Below are positions 42,953-50,548 of a DNA stretch of 64,000 bases, piece after piece (within the stretch, counting starts at the first letter, position 1; each line of letters begins with the position of its first letter). A program made the translations under genes and the position numbers. This stretch comes from Kitasatospora purpeofusca (lineage in GTDB: Bacteria; Actinomycetota; Actinomycetes; Streptomycetales; Streptomycetaceae): positions 124,001-188,000 of the forward strand of contig NZ_JODS01000018.1 in the NCBI RefSeq assembly GCF_000718025.1. The letters run 5' to 3'. Under the pieces are notes generated by a model. That model did no database searches, had not been told where the DNA came from, and worked only from the letters and a program-made list of their open reading frames with translations.

Positions 42953-43362
42953 CCGGACCGGGCCGGGCCGGGACTGACCGGAGCGGCGTGGACCGGCGTG
43001 GACCGGCGTGGACCGCCCGGGTCGGGTCGCGGTCCGGCGGGGCCGCCGGGCGGGCGCTCCGTGCGCCCCGAACGCGCCCCGCGCGCTCCGCCGTCGGGGT
43101 GCCGACCGGCACGCCGCGACCGGCCCCGGGCGCAGCTCGGGCACGATCGTTCAGCCCAGCTGTCGCGGCCCTTAAGAATTCCTCGATGGACCGCACCCCC
43201 TCCGACCAGGCAGATTTCTGCCTGCCCGGATTACGGACGCCAGGACCGACACCAGGACCCCGGCCCCGTCACCACCCTCCGGCCCTCCCGGGGGCCGCCA
43301 CCGCCGGGCCTCGTCGGCCTGCCCACACCAGGCCGCCCCACCGTGCGTCAGGAGCCACCGCC
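42953..43362. other. Long leader region upstream of tdh
   Basis: 410 bases without a convincing gene. It begins with GGCGTGGACC-type short tandem repeats (42985-43015). The palindrome at 43207-43224 is the main candidate control element. The TTAAGAATTC-containing patch near 43173-43182 is unusually A+T-rich for this DNA and may mark a promoter. I saw no riboswitch that I could name. Confidence 0.5.
43207..43224. promoter_or_regulatory. 18-bp dyad upstream of tdh
   Basis: CAGGCAGA (43207-43214), two bases, TCTGCCTG (43217-43224) is a perfect inverted repeat 139 bases before the tdh start. It is a plausible binding site for a dimeric regulator of the threonine catabolic operon, perhaps the LysR protein at 46468, but no direct link is visible. 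Confidence 0.5.
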
Positions 43363-44391
43363 GTGAAGGCACTCGTCAAGCAGAAGGCCGAGCCGGGACT
43401 CTGGCTGATGGACGTCCCCACCCCGGCGATCGGCCCCGGCGAGGTGCTCATCAAGGTGCTGCGCACCGGCATCTGCGGTACCGACCTGCACATCCGCAAG
43501 TGGGACGGCTGGGCGCAGCAGGCCATCAGGACCCCGCTGGTGCTGGGCCACGAGTTCGTCGGCGAGGTCGCCGAGCTCGGTGCCGGCGTCGCGGACATCG
43601 CCGTCGGCGACCTGGTCAGCGGCGAGGGCCACCTGGTCTGCGGCAAGTGCCGCAACTGCCTGGCCGGCCGCCGCCACCTCTGCCGCAACACCGTCGGCCT
43701 CGGCGTCAACCGCGACGGCGCCTTCGCCGAGTACGTCGCCCTGCCGGCCTCCAACGTCTGGGTGCACCGGGTCCCCGTCGACCTCGACGTCGCCGCGATC
43801 TTCGACCCGTTCGGCAACGCCGTGCACACCGCGCTGTCCTTCCCGCTGGTCGGCGAGGACGTTCTGGTCACCGGTGCCGGCCCGATCGGCATCATGGCCG
43901 CCGCCGTCGCCAAGCACGCCGGCGCCCGCAACGTCATGATCACCGACGTCTCCCCGTACCGCCTCGACCTCGCCCGCAAGGTCGGTGTCACGCTGGCGCT
44001 CAACGTCGCCGAGCACACCATCGAGGAGGGCCAGCAGAAGCTCGGCCTGCGCGAGGGCTTCGACGTCGGCCTGGAGATGTCCGGCCGGCCCGAGGCGATG
44101 CAGTCGATGATCGCCAACATGACCCACGGCGGGAAGATCGCCATGCTGGGCCTGCCCGCCGAGCAGTTCCCGATCGACTGGGCCTCCGTCGTCACCTCGA
44201 TGCTCACCATCAAGGGCATCTACGGCCGGGAGATGTTCGAGACCTGGTACGCGATGTCCGTCCTCCTGGAGGGCGGCCTCGACCTCAGCCCCGTGATCAC
44301 CGGTCGGTACGCCGCCACCGACTTCGAGGCAGCCTTCGACGAGGCGGCCGGCGGCCGCTGCGGCAAGGTCATCCTCGACTGGACCGCCTGA
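43363..44391 (+). CDS. tdh: L-threonine 3-dehydrogenase
   Basis: Zinc-dependent medium-chain dehydrogenase oxidising L-threonine to 2-amino-3-ketobutyrate with NAD. The 342-residue protein has catalytic zinc residues Cys38 and His63-Glu64, the structural zinc cluster Cys93-x2-Cys96-x2-Cys99-x7-Cys107, and the Rossmann GAGPIGIMAA from residue 171. The next gene encodes the enzyme that uses its unstable product. GTG 43363 has AGGAG 9-13 bases upstream. Confidence 0.95.
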   Translation: MKALVKQKAEPGLWLMDVPTPAIGPGEVLIKVLRTGICGTDLHIRKWDGWAQQAIRTPLVLGHEFVGEVAELGAGVADIAVGDLVSGEGHLVCGKCRNCLAGRRHLCRNTVGLGVNRDGAFAEYVALPASNVWVHRVPVDLDVAAIFDPFGNAVHTALSFPLVGEDVLVTGAGPIGIMAAAVAKHAGARNVMITDVSPYRLDLARKVGVTLALNVAEHTIEEGQQKLGLREGFDVGLEMSGRPEAMQSMIANMTHGGKIAMLGLPAEQFPIDWASVVTSMLTIKGIYGREMFETWYAMSVLLEGGLDLSPVITGRYAATDFEAAFDEAAGGRCGKVILDWTA

Positions 44392-44429
44392 GCACCCTCG
44401 CCGATCCGACGATCCTTTTAGGAGCAGCT

Positions 44430-45623
44430 GTGTTCGACAACGTGCGCGACGAGGTCGCCGCCACCCTCGAAGAGATCCGTGAGGCCGGCCTCTTCAAGCC
44501 GGAGCGCGTCATCGGCAGCCCGCAGAGTGCCGCCGTCACCGTCACCGCGGGCGGCACCCCGGGCGAGGTCCTCAACTTCTGCGCCAACAACTACCTCGGC
44601 CTCGCCGACCACCCCGAGGTGCTCGACGCCGCCAAGGACGCGCTCGACCGCTGGGGCTACGGCATGGCGTCCGTCCGCTTCATCTGCGGCACCCAGGACG
44701 TGCACAAGCAGCTCGAGGACCGCCTCTCCGCGTTCCTCGGCCAGGAGGACACGATCCTCTACTCGTCCTGCTTCGACGCCAACGGCGGTGTCTTCGAGAC
44801 CCTGCTCGACGAGCGCGACGCCGTCATCTCGGACGCCCTCAACCACGCGAGCATCATCGACGGCATCCGGCTCTGCAAGGCCCGCCGCCACCGCTACGCC
44901 AACCGCGACCTCGCCGACCTGGAGCAGCAGCTCAAGGAGAGCCAGGACGCGCGCCGCCGCCTGATCGTCACCGACGGCGTCTTCTCGATGGACGGCTACG
45001 TCGCCCCGCTGCGCGAGATCTGCGACCTCGCCGACCGCTACAACGCCATGGTCATGGTCGACGACTCGCACGCCGTCGGCTTCGTCGGCGCGGGCGGGCG
45101 CGGCACGCCGGAGCTGCACGGCGTCATGGACCGGGTCGACATCATCACCGGCACCCTCGGCAAGGCGCTCGGCGGTGCCTCCGGCGGCTACGTGGCCGCG
45201 CGTCGGGAGATCGTCGCGCTGCTGCGCCAGCGCTCGCGCCCGTACCTGTTCTCGAACTCGCTCGCGCCGGTCATCGCGGCCGCCTCGCTGAAGGTCCTGG
45301 ACCTCGTCGAGAGCTCGAACGAGCTGCGGGAGCGGCTGGCGGCGAACACCGCGCTGTTCCGTTCGAAGATGACCGAGGCGGGCTTCGAGATCCTGCCCGG
45401 GGACCACCCGATCGCGCCGGTGATGATCGGCGACGCGGCGAAGGCGGGCCGGCTCGCCGAGCTGCTGCTTGAGCGCGGCGTGTACGTGATCGGCTTCTCG
45501 TACCCGGTCGTCCCGCACGGCCAGGCCCGGATTCGGGTCCAGCTCTCCGCCGCGCACACCACCGAGGACGTCGAGCGCGCCGTCGCCGCCTTCGTGGACG
45601 CGCGCGCCGCGCTGGGGGAGTAG
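44430..45623 (+). CDS. kbl: Glycine C-acetyltransferase (2-amino-3-ketobutyrate CoA ligase)
   Basis: PLP enzyme splitting 2-amino-3-ketobutyrate with CoA into glycine and acetyl-CoA. A 397-residue alpha-oxoamine synthase with NFCANNYLGLADHPEV, GMASVRFICGTQDVHK, VDDSHAVGFVGAGGRG and the lysine segment GTLGKALGGASGG (Lys near 245), all typical of Kbl rather than BioF. TTTTAGGAG lies before GTG 44430. Operon with tdh (38-base gap). Confidence 0.96.
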   Translation: MFDNVRDEVAATLEEIREAGLFKPERVIGSPQSAAVTVTAGGTPGEVLNFCANNYLGLADHPEVLDAAKDALDRWGYGMASVRFICGTQDVHKQLEDRLSAFLGQEDTILYSSCFDANGGVFETLLDERDAVISDALNHASIIDGIRLCKARRHRYANRDLADLEQQLKESQDARRRLIVTDGVFSMDGYVAPLREICDLADRYNAMVMVDDSHAVGFVGAGGRGTPELHGVMDRVDIITGTLGKALGGASGGYVAARREIVALLRQRSRPYLFSNSLAPVIAAASLKVLDLVESSNELRERLAANTALFRSKMTEAGFEILPGDHPIAPVMIGDAAKAGRLAELLLERGVYVIGFSYPVVPHGQARIRVQLSAAHTTEDVERAVAAFVDARAALGE

Positions 45624-45733
45624 CTCCCGCGCTGTTGCGCTTGCCGCAACCGCCGGCTACCGCTGCGACCGCCGTGACGCTGTGACCGCTGCGTCCGTTC
45701 GTCCGCCGCGTCACTCACGCGGTGGCGGTCGCC

Positions 45734-45762
45734 GGGAACGGCCCCTTGCCGGGCCCGTTCCC
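45734..45762. repeat. Hairpin with one internal mismatch
   Basis: GGGAACGG (45734-45741) pairs with CCGTTCCC (45755-45762); inside, CCC pairs with GGG after one C-C mismatch. It is the first of four hairpins after kbl and could terminate the tdh-kbl message 110 bases past the stop. Confidence 0.6.
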
Positions 45763-45770
45763 CCTCGATC

Positions 45771-45810
45771 GCCCGTGGCACGTCCGCTCGGAACCGGACG
45801 TGCCACGGGC
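45771..45810. repeat. 16-bp perfect hairpin, 8-nt loop
   Basis: GCCCGTGGCACGTCCG (45771-45786) and its exact complement (45795-45810) flank an 8-base loop. No relation to the neighbouring gene sequences was seen. Confidence 0.75.
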
Positions 45811-45819
45811 TCCAGAACC

Positions 45820-45863
45820 GCTGTGCGATGTCGGCGGGGCCGGCCCCGCCGACATCGCACAGC
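45820..45863. repeat. 44-bp perfect palindrome without loop
   Basis: Twenty-two bases from 45820 to 45841 (beginning GCTGTGCGATGTCGG) are followed immediately by their exact reverse complement to 45863. Such a long spacer-free palindrome is unusual because it is prone to deletion during replication. It could be a cruciform, terminator or protein-binding element. Confidence 0.85.
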
Positions 45864-45893
45864 ACCAAGACCACCTGCCCCACCCTCCCGCCG

Positions 45894-45932
45894 CGGGAGT
45901 GGGAAGTCGGCCCGACCGACTTCCCACTCCCG
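45894..45932. repeat. 17-bp perfect hairpin of the GGGAAGTCGG family
   Basis: CGGGAGTGGGAAGTCGG (45894-45910), five-base loop, exact complement (45916-45932). The same 15-bp stem recurs at 46366-46400 and the inner 10 bp at 9922-9954, with a lone right arm at 5923-5937. Confidence 0.85.
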
Positions 45933-46085
45933 TTCGCGGTTTCCGGGGCCGGTCGGCTCCGTGCCGGTGGCGCGGCTCGCTGCGGAGGTGTCCGGCACCG
46001 GGCTGTGCTTCGTCGGGCTCGCCCTTCCGCTCCCTCGCCCTGGTCCTCTTCGGGCGCGCCTTCGCTTTCTCTCCGCTCCACTGCT

Positions 46086-46141
46086 GCTGTGCCGCTGTGC
46101 CGCTGTGCCGCTGTGCCGCTGTGCCGCTGTGCCGCTGTGCC
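46086..46141. repeat. 8-bp tandem repeat, seven perfect copies
   Basis: GCTGTGCC is repeated seven times head to tail (46086-46141), with a degenerate eighth copy to 46149. Eight is not a multiple of three, so the array cannot hold one protein repeat per unit; this supports a non-coding role or neutral slippage. Confidence 0.9.
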
Positions 46142-46183
46142 GCTTCGCCTCACCGCACTCTTTCCCCGCTCTCCCTCCCCGCT

Positions 46184-46218
46184 CCGCACTTTGCAAAGTC
46201 ACACTTTGCAAAGTGCGG
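46184..46218. promoter_or_regulatory. Paired ACTTTGCAAAGT sites, pair 1
   Basis: The perfect 12-bp palindrome ACTTTGCAAAGT occurs at 46188-46199 and 46203-46214, 15 bp centre to centre. The pair as a whole is itself a 16-bp inverted repeat around a 3-base loop (46184-46199 with 46203-46218). The pattern is that of an operator for two dimers of a regulator. 250-280 bases upstream of the LysR start. Confidence 0.7.
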
Positions 46219-46272
46219 GAAGGAGCGTCGAGGAGGCTGTGCGCCCGGGAATCAAGGGGATCGCCTCTCGTT

Positions 46273-46303
46273 GCACTTTGCAAAGTGTGACTTTGCAAAG
46301 TGC
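46273..46303. promoter_or_regulatory. Paired ACTTTGCAAAGT sites, pair 2
   Basis: A second pair at 46275-46286 and 46290-46301, again 15 bp apart with a 3-base gap, and again an overall inverted repeat (46273-46286 with 46290-46303). It lies 166 bases upstream of the LysR start, so it may be an upstream regulatory region of that gene. Confidence 0.7.
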
Positions 46304-46365
46304 TGGGGGCGGGGATCCGGGGCGAGGGGCAGGGGGTCGCCGGAGTACTGCGTGCGGTGTTGCCG

Positions 46366-46400
46366 GGAGTGGGAAGTCGGCGGGGCCGACTTCCCACTCC
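46366..46400. repeat. 15-bp perfect hairpin of the GGGAAGTCGG family
   Basis: GGAGTGGGAAGTCGG (46366-46380), 5-base loop, exact complement (46386-46400). Together with the copy at 45894 it brackets the octamer repeat and both TTTGCAAA pairs upstream of the LysR gene. Confidence 0.85.
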
Positions 46401-46455
46401 GTAGTCCCTCCCGACCGGTTCGTCACCCCCGCCCCGGCAGTCCCATCGACGCTGG

Positions 46456-46461
46456 CAGAAT
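46456..46461 (+). promoter_or_regulatory. -10-like element of a probably leaderless LysR message
   Basis: CAGAAT at 46456-46461 ends 6 bases before the GTG start at 46468, and no Shine-Dalgarno sequence is present. This spacing puts transcription start at or next to the start codon. Confidence 0.45.
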
Positions 46462-46467
46462 TGGTCT

Positions 46468-47379
46468 GTGATCGACGCGAGACGGCTGCGGACCCTGCGA
46501 GCGGTGGCGGACCACCGGACGGTGACCGCCGCGGCGGCCGCGCTCTACCTCACCCCCTCCGCCGTCTCGCAACAGCTGGCCGCCCTGGAGCAGGAGACCG
46601 GCCACCACCTGCTCGCCCGCGAGGGCCGTGGCGTGCGGCTCACGGCGGCCGGGGAGATCCTGCTCGGTCACGCCGACGCCGTCCTCGCCCAGCTCGAACG
46701 GGCCGAGGCCGACCTCGCCGCCTACAGCGCCGGCGTCTCCGGTGAGGTCACCGTGGCCTCCTTCGCCACCGGCATCTCGCTCGTCCTCGCGCCCGCCATC
46801 GGCACCCTCGCCACCCGTGCCCCCGGTGTCCGGCTCAAGGTGCTCGACGCCGAGGGCGACGCCAGCCTGCCGATGCTGCTCGACGGTCGCGCCGACCTCG
46901 CCGTGGCAGTCGAGTACCGCGGCGCCCCGCGTGCCGACGACGCCCGGCTCACCCGCGTCCCGCTCTACGCCGAGCCCTTCGAGGCCGTTCTTCCGCTCGC
47001 CCACCCGCTGGCCGCCGCAGAGGGGCCGGTCGCGATGGCCGACCTCGGCGACGAACCGTGGATCGGCCCCTACCCGGGCAACCCGTGCCACGACGTGGTG
47101 CTGCTGGCCTGCGAGCACGCCGGTTTCCAGCCGCGCCTGGTGCACTCCTCCGACGACTTCCGCGCCGTCGTCGCCCTCGCCTCGGCCGGTGCCGGCGTGG
47201 CTCTGGTCCCGCGCTCGGCCCTTCTCGGCGTAGACCTGGCCCGGGTCGCCGTCCGCCCCGTCGACAGTGCCCTCGCCACCCGCCGGGTCTTCGCCGCCGT
47301 CCGCGCCGGTGCCGACGGCCACCCGCTCATCCGCCCCGTCCTCGACGCCCTCGCCGAAGTCGCTCCGGCCACCCTCTGA
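46468..47379 (+). CDS. LysR-family transcriptional regulator
   Basis: A 303-residue protein with an N-terminal winged helix-turn-helix (LRTLRAVADHRTVTAAAAALYLTPSAVSQQLAALEQETG) and a periplasmic-binding-protein-like effector domain (GEVTVASFATGISLVLAPAIG, GRADLAVAVEY). Genes of this type often sit next to tdh-kbl, so threonine or glycine is a candidate effector, but the 844-base palindromic gap argues against simple co-transcription. The ACTTTGCAAAGT pairs on both sides suggest another regulator, or this one, binds around the gene. Confidence 0.92.
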   Translation: MIDARRLRTLRAVADHRTVTAAAAALYLTPSAVSQQLAALEQETGHHLLAREGRGVRLTAAGEILLGHADAVLAQLERAEADLAAYSAGVSGEVTVASFATGISLVLAPAIGTLATRAPGVRLKVLDAEGDASLPMLLDGRADLAVAVEYRGAPRADDARLTRVPLYAEPFEAVLPLAHPLAAAEGPVAMADLGDEPWIGPYPGNPCHDVVLLACEHAGFQPRLVHSSDDFRAVVALASAGAGVALVPRSALLGVDLARVAVRPVDSALATRRVFAAVRAGADGHPLIRPVLDALAEVAPATL

Positions 47380-47424
47380 CCTCGCGGGGCGCCGCCGGGG
47401 AGGCGGCGCCCCGGCAGTCCTCCG

Positions 47425-47452
47425 CACTTTGCAAAGTGCACTTTGCAAAGTG
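47425..47452. promoter_or_regulatory. Paired ACTTTGCAAAGT sites, pair 3
   Basis: ACTTTGCAAAGT at 47426-47437 and 47440-47451, 14 bp centre to centre and overlapping in CACTTTGCAAAGTGCAC. It lies 47 bases after the LysR stop and 250 bases before the next gene, on the opposite side of the LysR gene from pairs 1 and 2. Confidence 0.7.
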
Positions 47453-47678
47453 TGAGCAGGGGCCGGAGGTGTCGGCGTGGGTGACCCGCGGCTCGCGCCG
47501 GCCGAGGGGTGACGGGCGAGGGTCGAGGAGCGAGGGCCGAGGGGTGGCCAGCGATGGGTGGCGGGTCGCCGGCGACGGACGATGAACGATGAGATGACGA
47601 ACGGCGGTCGACGGAAGACCAGCGACCGCCGACGGCTGACGACCGACGGCCGATCGACGACAGGACGGGTGGTGCCAG
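47453..47678. other. Low-complexity stretch before the 47679 gene
   Basis: About 225 bases of purine-rich, loosely repeated GACGA/GACGG/GATGA words (for example 47570-47665). No gene or strong hairpin is visible. It may contain the promoter of the following gene. Confidence 0.4.
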
Positions 47679-47999
47679 GTGGGGTTCCTCGGGGAGAGCT
47701 GGCGGTTGGTGCGGGAGGGGGAGGTGCTCGGTGAGATCGTGATCGACGAGGCGGACTTCCCGTGGCTGCACGGGCGGTTCGTGCCGACGGCGGCGTTCGG
47801 TGCGGTGCGGGCGTGGTTCGAGGAGTCGTTGGCGCTGCTCGACGCGGAGGAGTACGAGCGGTTCGACGTGAGCTACGAGCGGATCGCGGGCGCGCTGTCG
47901 CTGGTGGCACCGGCGGGGCCGGTGGCGGAGTTCCTGCTGCACGTCGACGGCGGGCGCGCCTGGTTCCGGTGGAGCGACGAGCCGTTCGACGAGGCCTGA
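47679..47999 (+). CDS. Small unknown acidic protein
   Basis: A 106-residue acidic protein from GTG 47679 beginning MGFLGESWRLVREGEVLGEIVIDEADFPWLHGRFVP and ending in FRWSDEPF. The W-x-L-V-R-EGE-x-LGE start is a pattern I associate with a streptomycete family of unknown function. No motif suggests an enzyme. It stands alone before the LuxR-like gene. Confidence 0.65.
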   Translation: MGFLGESWRLVREGEVLGEIVIDEADFPWLHGRFVPTAAFGAVRAWFEESLALLDAEEYERFDVSYERIAGALSLVAPAGPVAEFLLHVDGGRAWFRWSDEPFDEA

Positions 48000-48075
48000 C
48001 CGCCGCTCCCGGGCGTGCTGTTGGCATCATCCGGGCACGTTCGACCTCTTGCCGGTGCCCGACGGGAGCGTCAGC

Positions 48076-48681
48076 ATGAGGGCACCGCAGTGGTGTGCCG
48101 CCGGAGGGGGGATCCCGTCGATGGGTGGTGGAGATCCGGTGTGTCCGGCGTGCGGAGCGCCACGCGCGCCGGGGGTACCGCTACCGCCGGCGGCGGCGCT
48201 GCCGCTGACCCGGGAGCTGACGCCCCGGGAGCGCACCGTGCTGCAGCTGTTGGGCCTCGGGTACGACAATCGCTCGATAGCCTACGAACTCAATATCAGT
48301 GAGCGCACCGTCAAACGGTTCGTCACCGCCATTCTGGCGAAACTGGGACTCCGGTCAAGACTGCAGGCCGGACTGCTCGCACTGATTCTCGCGTCCTCCC
48401 CCGCCGAAGGCGGTTTCTGGCCCAAAGGTCTCATGGACGGCGTCCCGGGCGGCGGTGATGATGATCTGGCATCCGAGAAGGAGGGGACCATGACATTCGA
48501 CGCCCTCGCCGCCCTCCGGCAGGCGGGCAACCCGGTCGACCTGCTGACACTGGAGCAACGGGACGTGCTGTCCCGGCTCAGCGAGGACGAGGTCGCTGTC
48601 CTCAATTCCGTGAAACAGCGGCTCGACGCTGTTTCGGACGCCGAGGTGGAAGGGCATTCCTTCGTCATCAAGTTGGCGTGA
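48076..48681 (+). CDS. LuxR-type HTH protein, continuous with a C-terminal aroma-sacti-like domain
   Basis: A 201-residue frame from ATG 48076. An N-terminal CPAC knuckle is followed by a GerE/LuxR helix-turn-helix (LTPRERTVLQLLGLGYDNRSIAYELNISERTVKRFVTAILAKLGL, residues about 55-100). There is no receiver domain. After a Gly/Asp-rich linker the same frame continues without a stop into the 63-residue domain described at 48490. Either a fusion regulator is made, or two proteins from one frame. It is the first gene of the putative peptide cluster and likely regulates it. Confidence 0.7.
   Translation: MRAPQWCAAGGGIPSMGGGDPVCPACGAPRAPGVPLPPAAALPLTRELTPRERTVLQLLGLGYDNRSIAYELNISERTVKRFVTAILAKLGLRSRLQAGLLALILASSPAEGGFWPKGLMDGVPGGGDDDLASEKEGTMTFDALAALRQAGNPVDLLTLEQRDVLSRLSEDEVAVLNSVKQRLDAVSDAEVEGHSFVIKLA
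48490..48681 (+). CDS. Small aroma-sacti-like protein from an internal start
   Basis: ATG 48490 is preceded by an ideal ribosome-binding site (AAGGAGGGG at 48478-48486, 3-11 bases upstream), so a separate 63-residue product is very likely: start MTFDALAALRQAGNPVDLLT, middle RLSEDEVAVLNSVKQRL, end EVEGHSFVIKLA. It resembles the short domain that public annotation calls the aroma-sacti cluster domain, found near radical SAM peptide-modifying genes (from memory, not verified). No Cys, so it is more likely a leader-like or scaffold protein than a sactipeptide core. It ends one base before the SARP ATG. Confidence 0.65.
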   Translation: MTFDALAALRQAGNPVDLLTLEQRDVLSRLSEDEVAVLNSVKQRLDAVSDAEVEGHSFVIKLA

Positions 48682-48682
48682 G

Positions 48683-50548
48683 ATGGCGGTCAGATTCGGG
48701 ATTCTCGGGCCGCTGCACGTGCTGGAGAACGGTCGGGCCGTCGATCCGGGATCACGGAAACAACAGATTCTCCTGGCGGCGCTGCTGTCCCACGCGAATA
48801 CCCGGGTGTCGGCCGACTCCCTGGTCGAGGCGCTGTGGGACGACGCGCCGCCGCGTACCGCCCGGAAGAACCTCCAGGTGTACGTCTCGGGGCTGCGCCG
48901 ACTGGCCGGTCCCGAGTCCGGCGCGGACGCTTCCTGTCCCGGATCCGGCACGGGACACGCAACCGCCCTCGGGGCCACCCGGATCAGCCACCAGGCCGGC
49001 GGCTACGTCCTGCACACCGCCGAGGGGGAGCTCGACGCGCTCCGCTTCGAACAGCAGGCCAGGGCAGGGGCGCTCACCGAGGCCCTGGAGCTGTGGCGCG
49101 GCTCGGCGCTCGACGGGTTCCGGGACGTCCCGCTGATCGACAGCGCCGCGCAGCGCCTCGACCGCCGCTTCCTCGGTGTGTTCGAGGACTGGCTGGACGC
49201 CGAACTCGCCGCCGGGCGCGGGGCGGAGGCGATCGAGCGAGCCACCGAGACCGCGCAGCGGCACCCGTTGCGCGAACGCCTGCGGATGCTGCAGATGACC
49301 GCCCTGTGCCAGGCCGGCCGCCGCTCCGAGGCGCTCGCCGTCTACGACGAGCTGCGGCAGACGCTGGCCCATGAACTCGGCCTGCCGCCGAGCCCGGCCC
49401 TGGCGCGCTTCTACCGTTCGCTGCTCTGCGAGGCCGGCCCCGTCCAGGCGAGGCCCGCGCCGCCCGCCGAGCTGCGGCCGCCGCCTCCGCGCCCGCACCG
49501 GGTGGCGGCGCCGAACCTGCTGCCCACCGACCCGCCCGCGTTCACCGGCCGCGCGGCCCCCGTGCGCCGGCTGGCCGAGGTGCTCACGGGTGGCGCCGGC
49601 CGGCTGGCGGTGGTGACCGGACCGCTGGGCGCGGGCAAGACCGCGCTCGCCGTCCACACCGCGCACCGGTTGGCCGAACAGTTCCCGGACGGCCGGCTGT
49701 TCGTCCGGCTGCGCGGGGAGGACGGCCGCCCCCGCCCGCTGGACGACGTCCTGCGCCAGCTGCTGGCGGCCACCGCCTGCGCCGAACGGGACGGTCCGAC
49801 CGGCGCGCCGCCCGCCGCGGAGTGCTCCGACCCGCGCTGGGCCTGGCAGTTGTGGCTGACCGGGCGCCGCGCGCTGGTGGTCGTCGACGACGCCCGCCGG
49901 GAGTCCGAGGTCCGGCCACTGCTGCCGGAGGCGGGGGAGAGCGCCGTCGTGGTCACCGCCAGGCCCGGGCTGATCGGCCTGGAGGGCGCCCACCGGGTCT
50001 GGCTGCCGCCCTTCACCGCGGACGAGGCGGTGGAGTTCCTCGGCCGGACGATCGGCGCCGAACGGGTCGACGCGGACCGGGAGTCCGCCGCCCGGATCGT
50101 CCGGGCGACCGGGCTGCTGCCGCTCGGGGTCAGGCTGGTCGCCGACCGGCTGGCGTTCCTGCGGCACGTCCCGTTGGGCGAGTACGTCGCGCGGCTGGGC
50201 GGCGGCCGGGCGCTGCTGGACGAGCTGTGCGGGGGCGATCCGCTGGTGCGGGTGCGTCTGGCCGAGTCGGTCGGCGAACTGCCGGAGGCCGCGCACTGGG
50301 CGGTGCTGCGGCTCGGCCTGCTGGCCCGGCCGGTGTTCACCCTGGACCGGGCGGCCGCGGTGCTGGACTGCGATCCGGGGACGGCCGTGCGGGTGCTGGA
50401 GGACCTCCTGGAGGCCAGCCTGCTCACCGTCGCCGACGCGGAGGGGCTCGCCCACACCGTGCGGTACGAGATGCCGGCGCTGCTGTACGCGTACGCCCGG
50501 GAGCGGGCCGGCCGGACCGCCGACCGGGTGCCGGTCCACCTCCACTGA
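48683..50548 (+). CDS. Large SARP regulator with NB-ARC ATPase domain (AfsR-like)
   Basis: A 621-residue protein: winged helix (RFGILGPLHVLENGRAV, LVEALWDDAPPRTARKNLQVYVSGLRRL), BTAD (LDALRFEQQARAGALTEAL to SPALARFYRSLL, up to about residue 250), then an NB-ARC/STAND ATPase with P-loop GPLGAGKTAL near 313-322 and DDARRESEV. The TPR domain of full AfsR proteins is missing. Pathway-specific activators of this design commonly sit in specialised-metabolite clusters, so it probably drives the 50.7-63.3 kb genes. Confidence 0.93.
   Translation: MAVRFGILGPLHVLENGRAVDPGSRKQQILLAALLSHANTRVSADSLVEALWDDAPPRTARKNLQVYVSGLRRLAGPESGADASCPGSGTGHATALGATRISHQAGGYVLHTAEGELDALRFEQQARAGALTEALELWRGSALDGFRDVPLIDSAAQRLDRRFLGVFEDWLDAELAAGRGAEAIERATETAQRHPLRERLRMLQMTALCQAGRRSEALAVYDELRQTLAHELGLPPSPALARFYRSLLCEAGPVQARPAPPAELRPPPPRPHRVAAPNLLPTDPPAFTGRAAPVRRLAEVLTGGAGRLAVVTGPLGAGKTALAVHTAHRLAEQFPDGRLFVRLRGEDGRPRPLDDVLRQLLAATACAERDGPTGAPPAAECSDPRWAWQLWLTGRRALVVVDDARRESEVRPLLPEAGESAVVVTARPGLIGLEGAHRVWLPPFTADEAVEFLGRTIGAERVDADRESAARIVRATGLLPLGVRLVADRLAFLRHVPLGEYVARLGGGRALLDELCGGDPLVRVRLAESVGELPEAAHWAVLRLGLLARPVFTLDRAAAVLDCDPGTAVRVLEDLLEASLLTVADAEGLAHTVRYEMPALLYAYARERAGRTADRVPVHLH

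Larger units (their letters stand above)
45624..46467. other. Palindrome-rich non-coding region between kbl and LysR gene
   Basis: 844 bases with no convincing gene; every open frame here is low-quality and several only translate the repeats. It holds four strong hairpins in the first 310 bases (45734-45762, 45771-45810, 45820-45863, 45894-45932), a 56-base octamer tandem repeat (46086-46141), two pairs of ACTTTGCAAAGT (46188-46301), and a further hairpin (46366-46400), then the LysR promoter. Density of perfect inverted repeats is far above the rest of the window. Confidence 0.75.

Noticed and set aside
42953..43362. Glycine or threonine riboswitch upstream of tdh
   Set aside because: Only one short dyad was found; no arrangement matching a known aptamer could be recognised by eye.
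43363..44391. Generic alcohol dehydrogenase instead of threonine dehydrogenase
   Set aside because: Adjacency to kbl and the Cys38/His63/Glu64 and four-Cys zinc pattern favour Tdh.
46184..46303. ACTTTGCAAAGT pairs as a CRISPR array
   Set aside because: Repeat units are 12 bp with 2-3 bp between them, there are no spacers of 30-40 bp and no cas genes.
45682..46426. Open frames translating the palindromes (LCKVTLCKV and RHSGTAAQ repeats)
   Set aside because: The repeats exist as DNA inverted and octamer repeats; their translations have no domain, and different frames on both strands are equally open.
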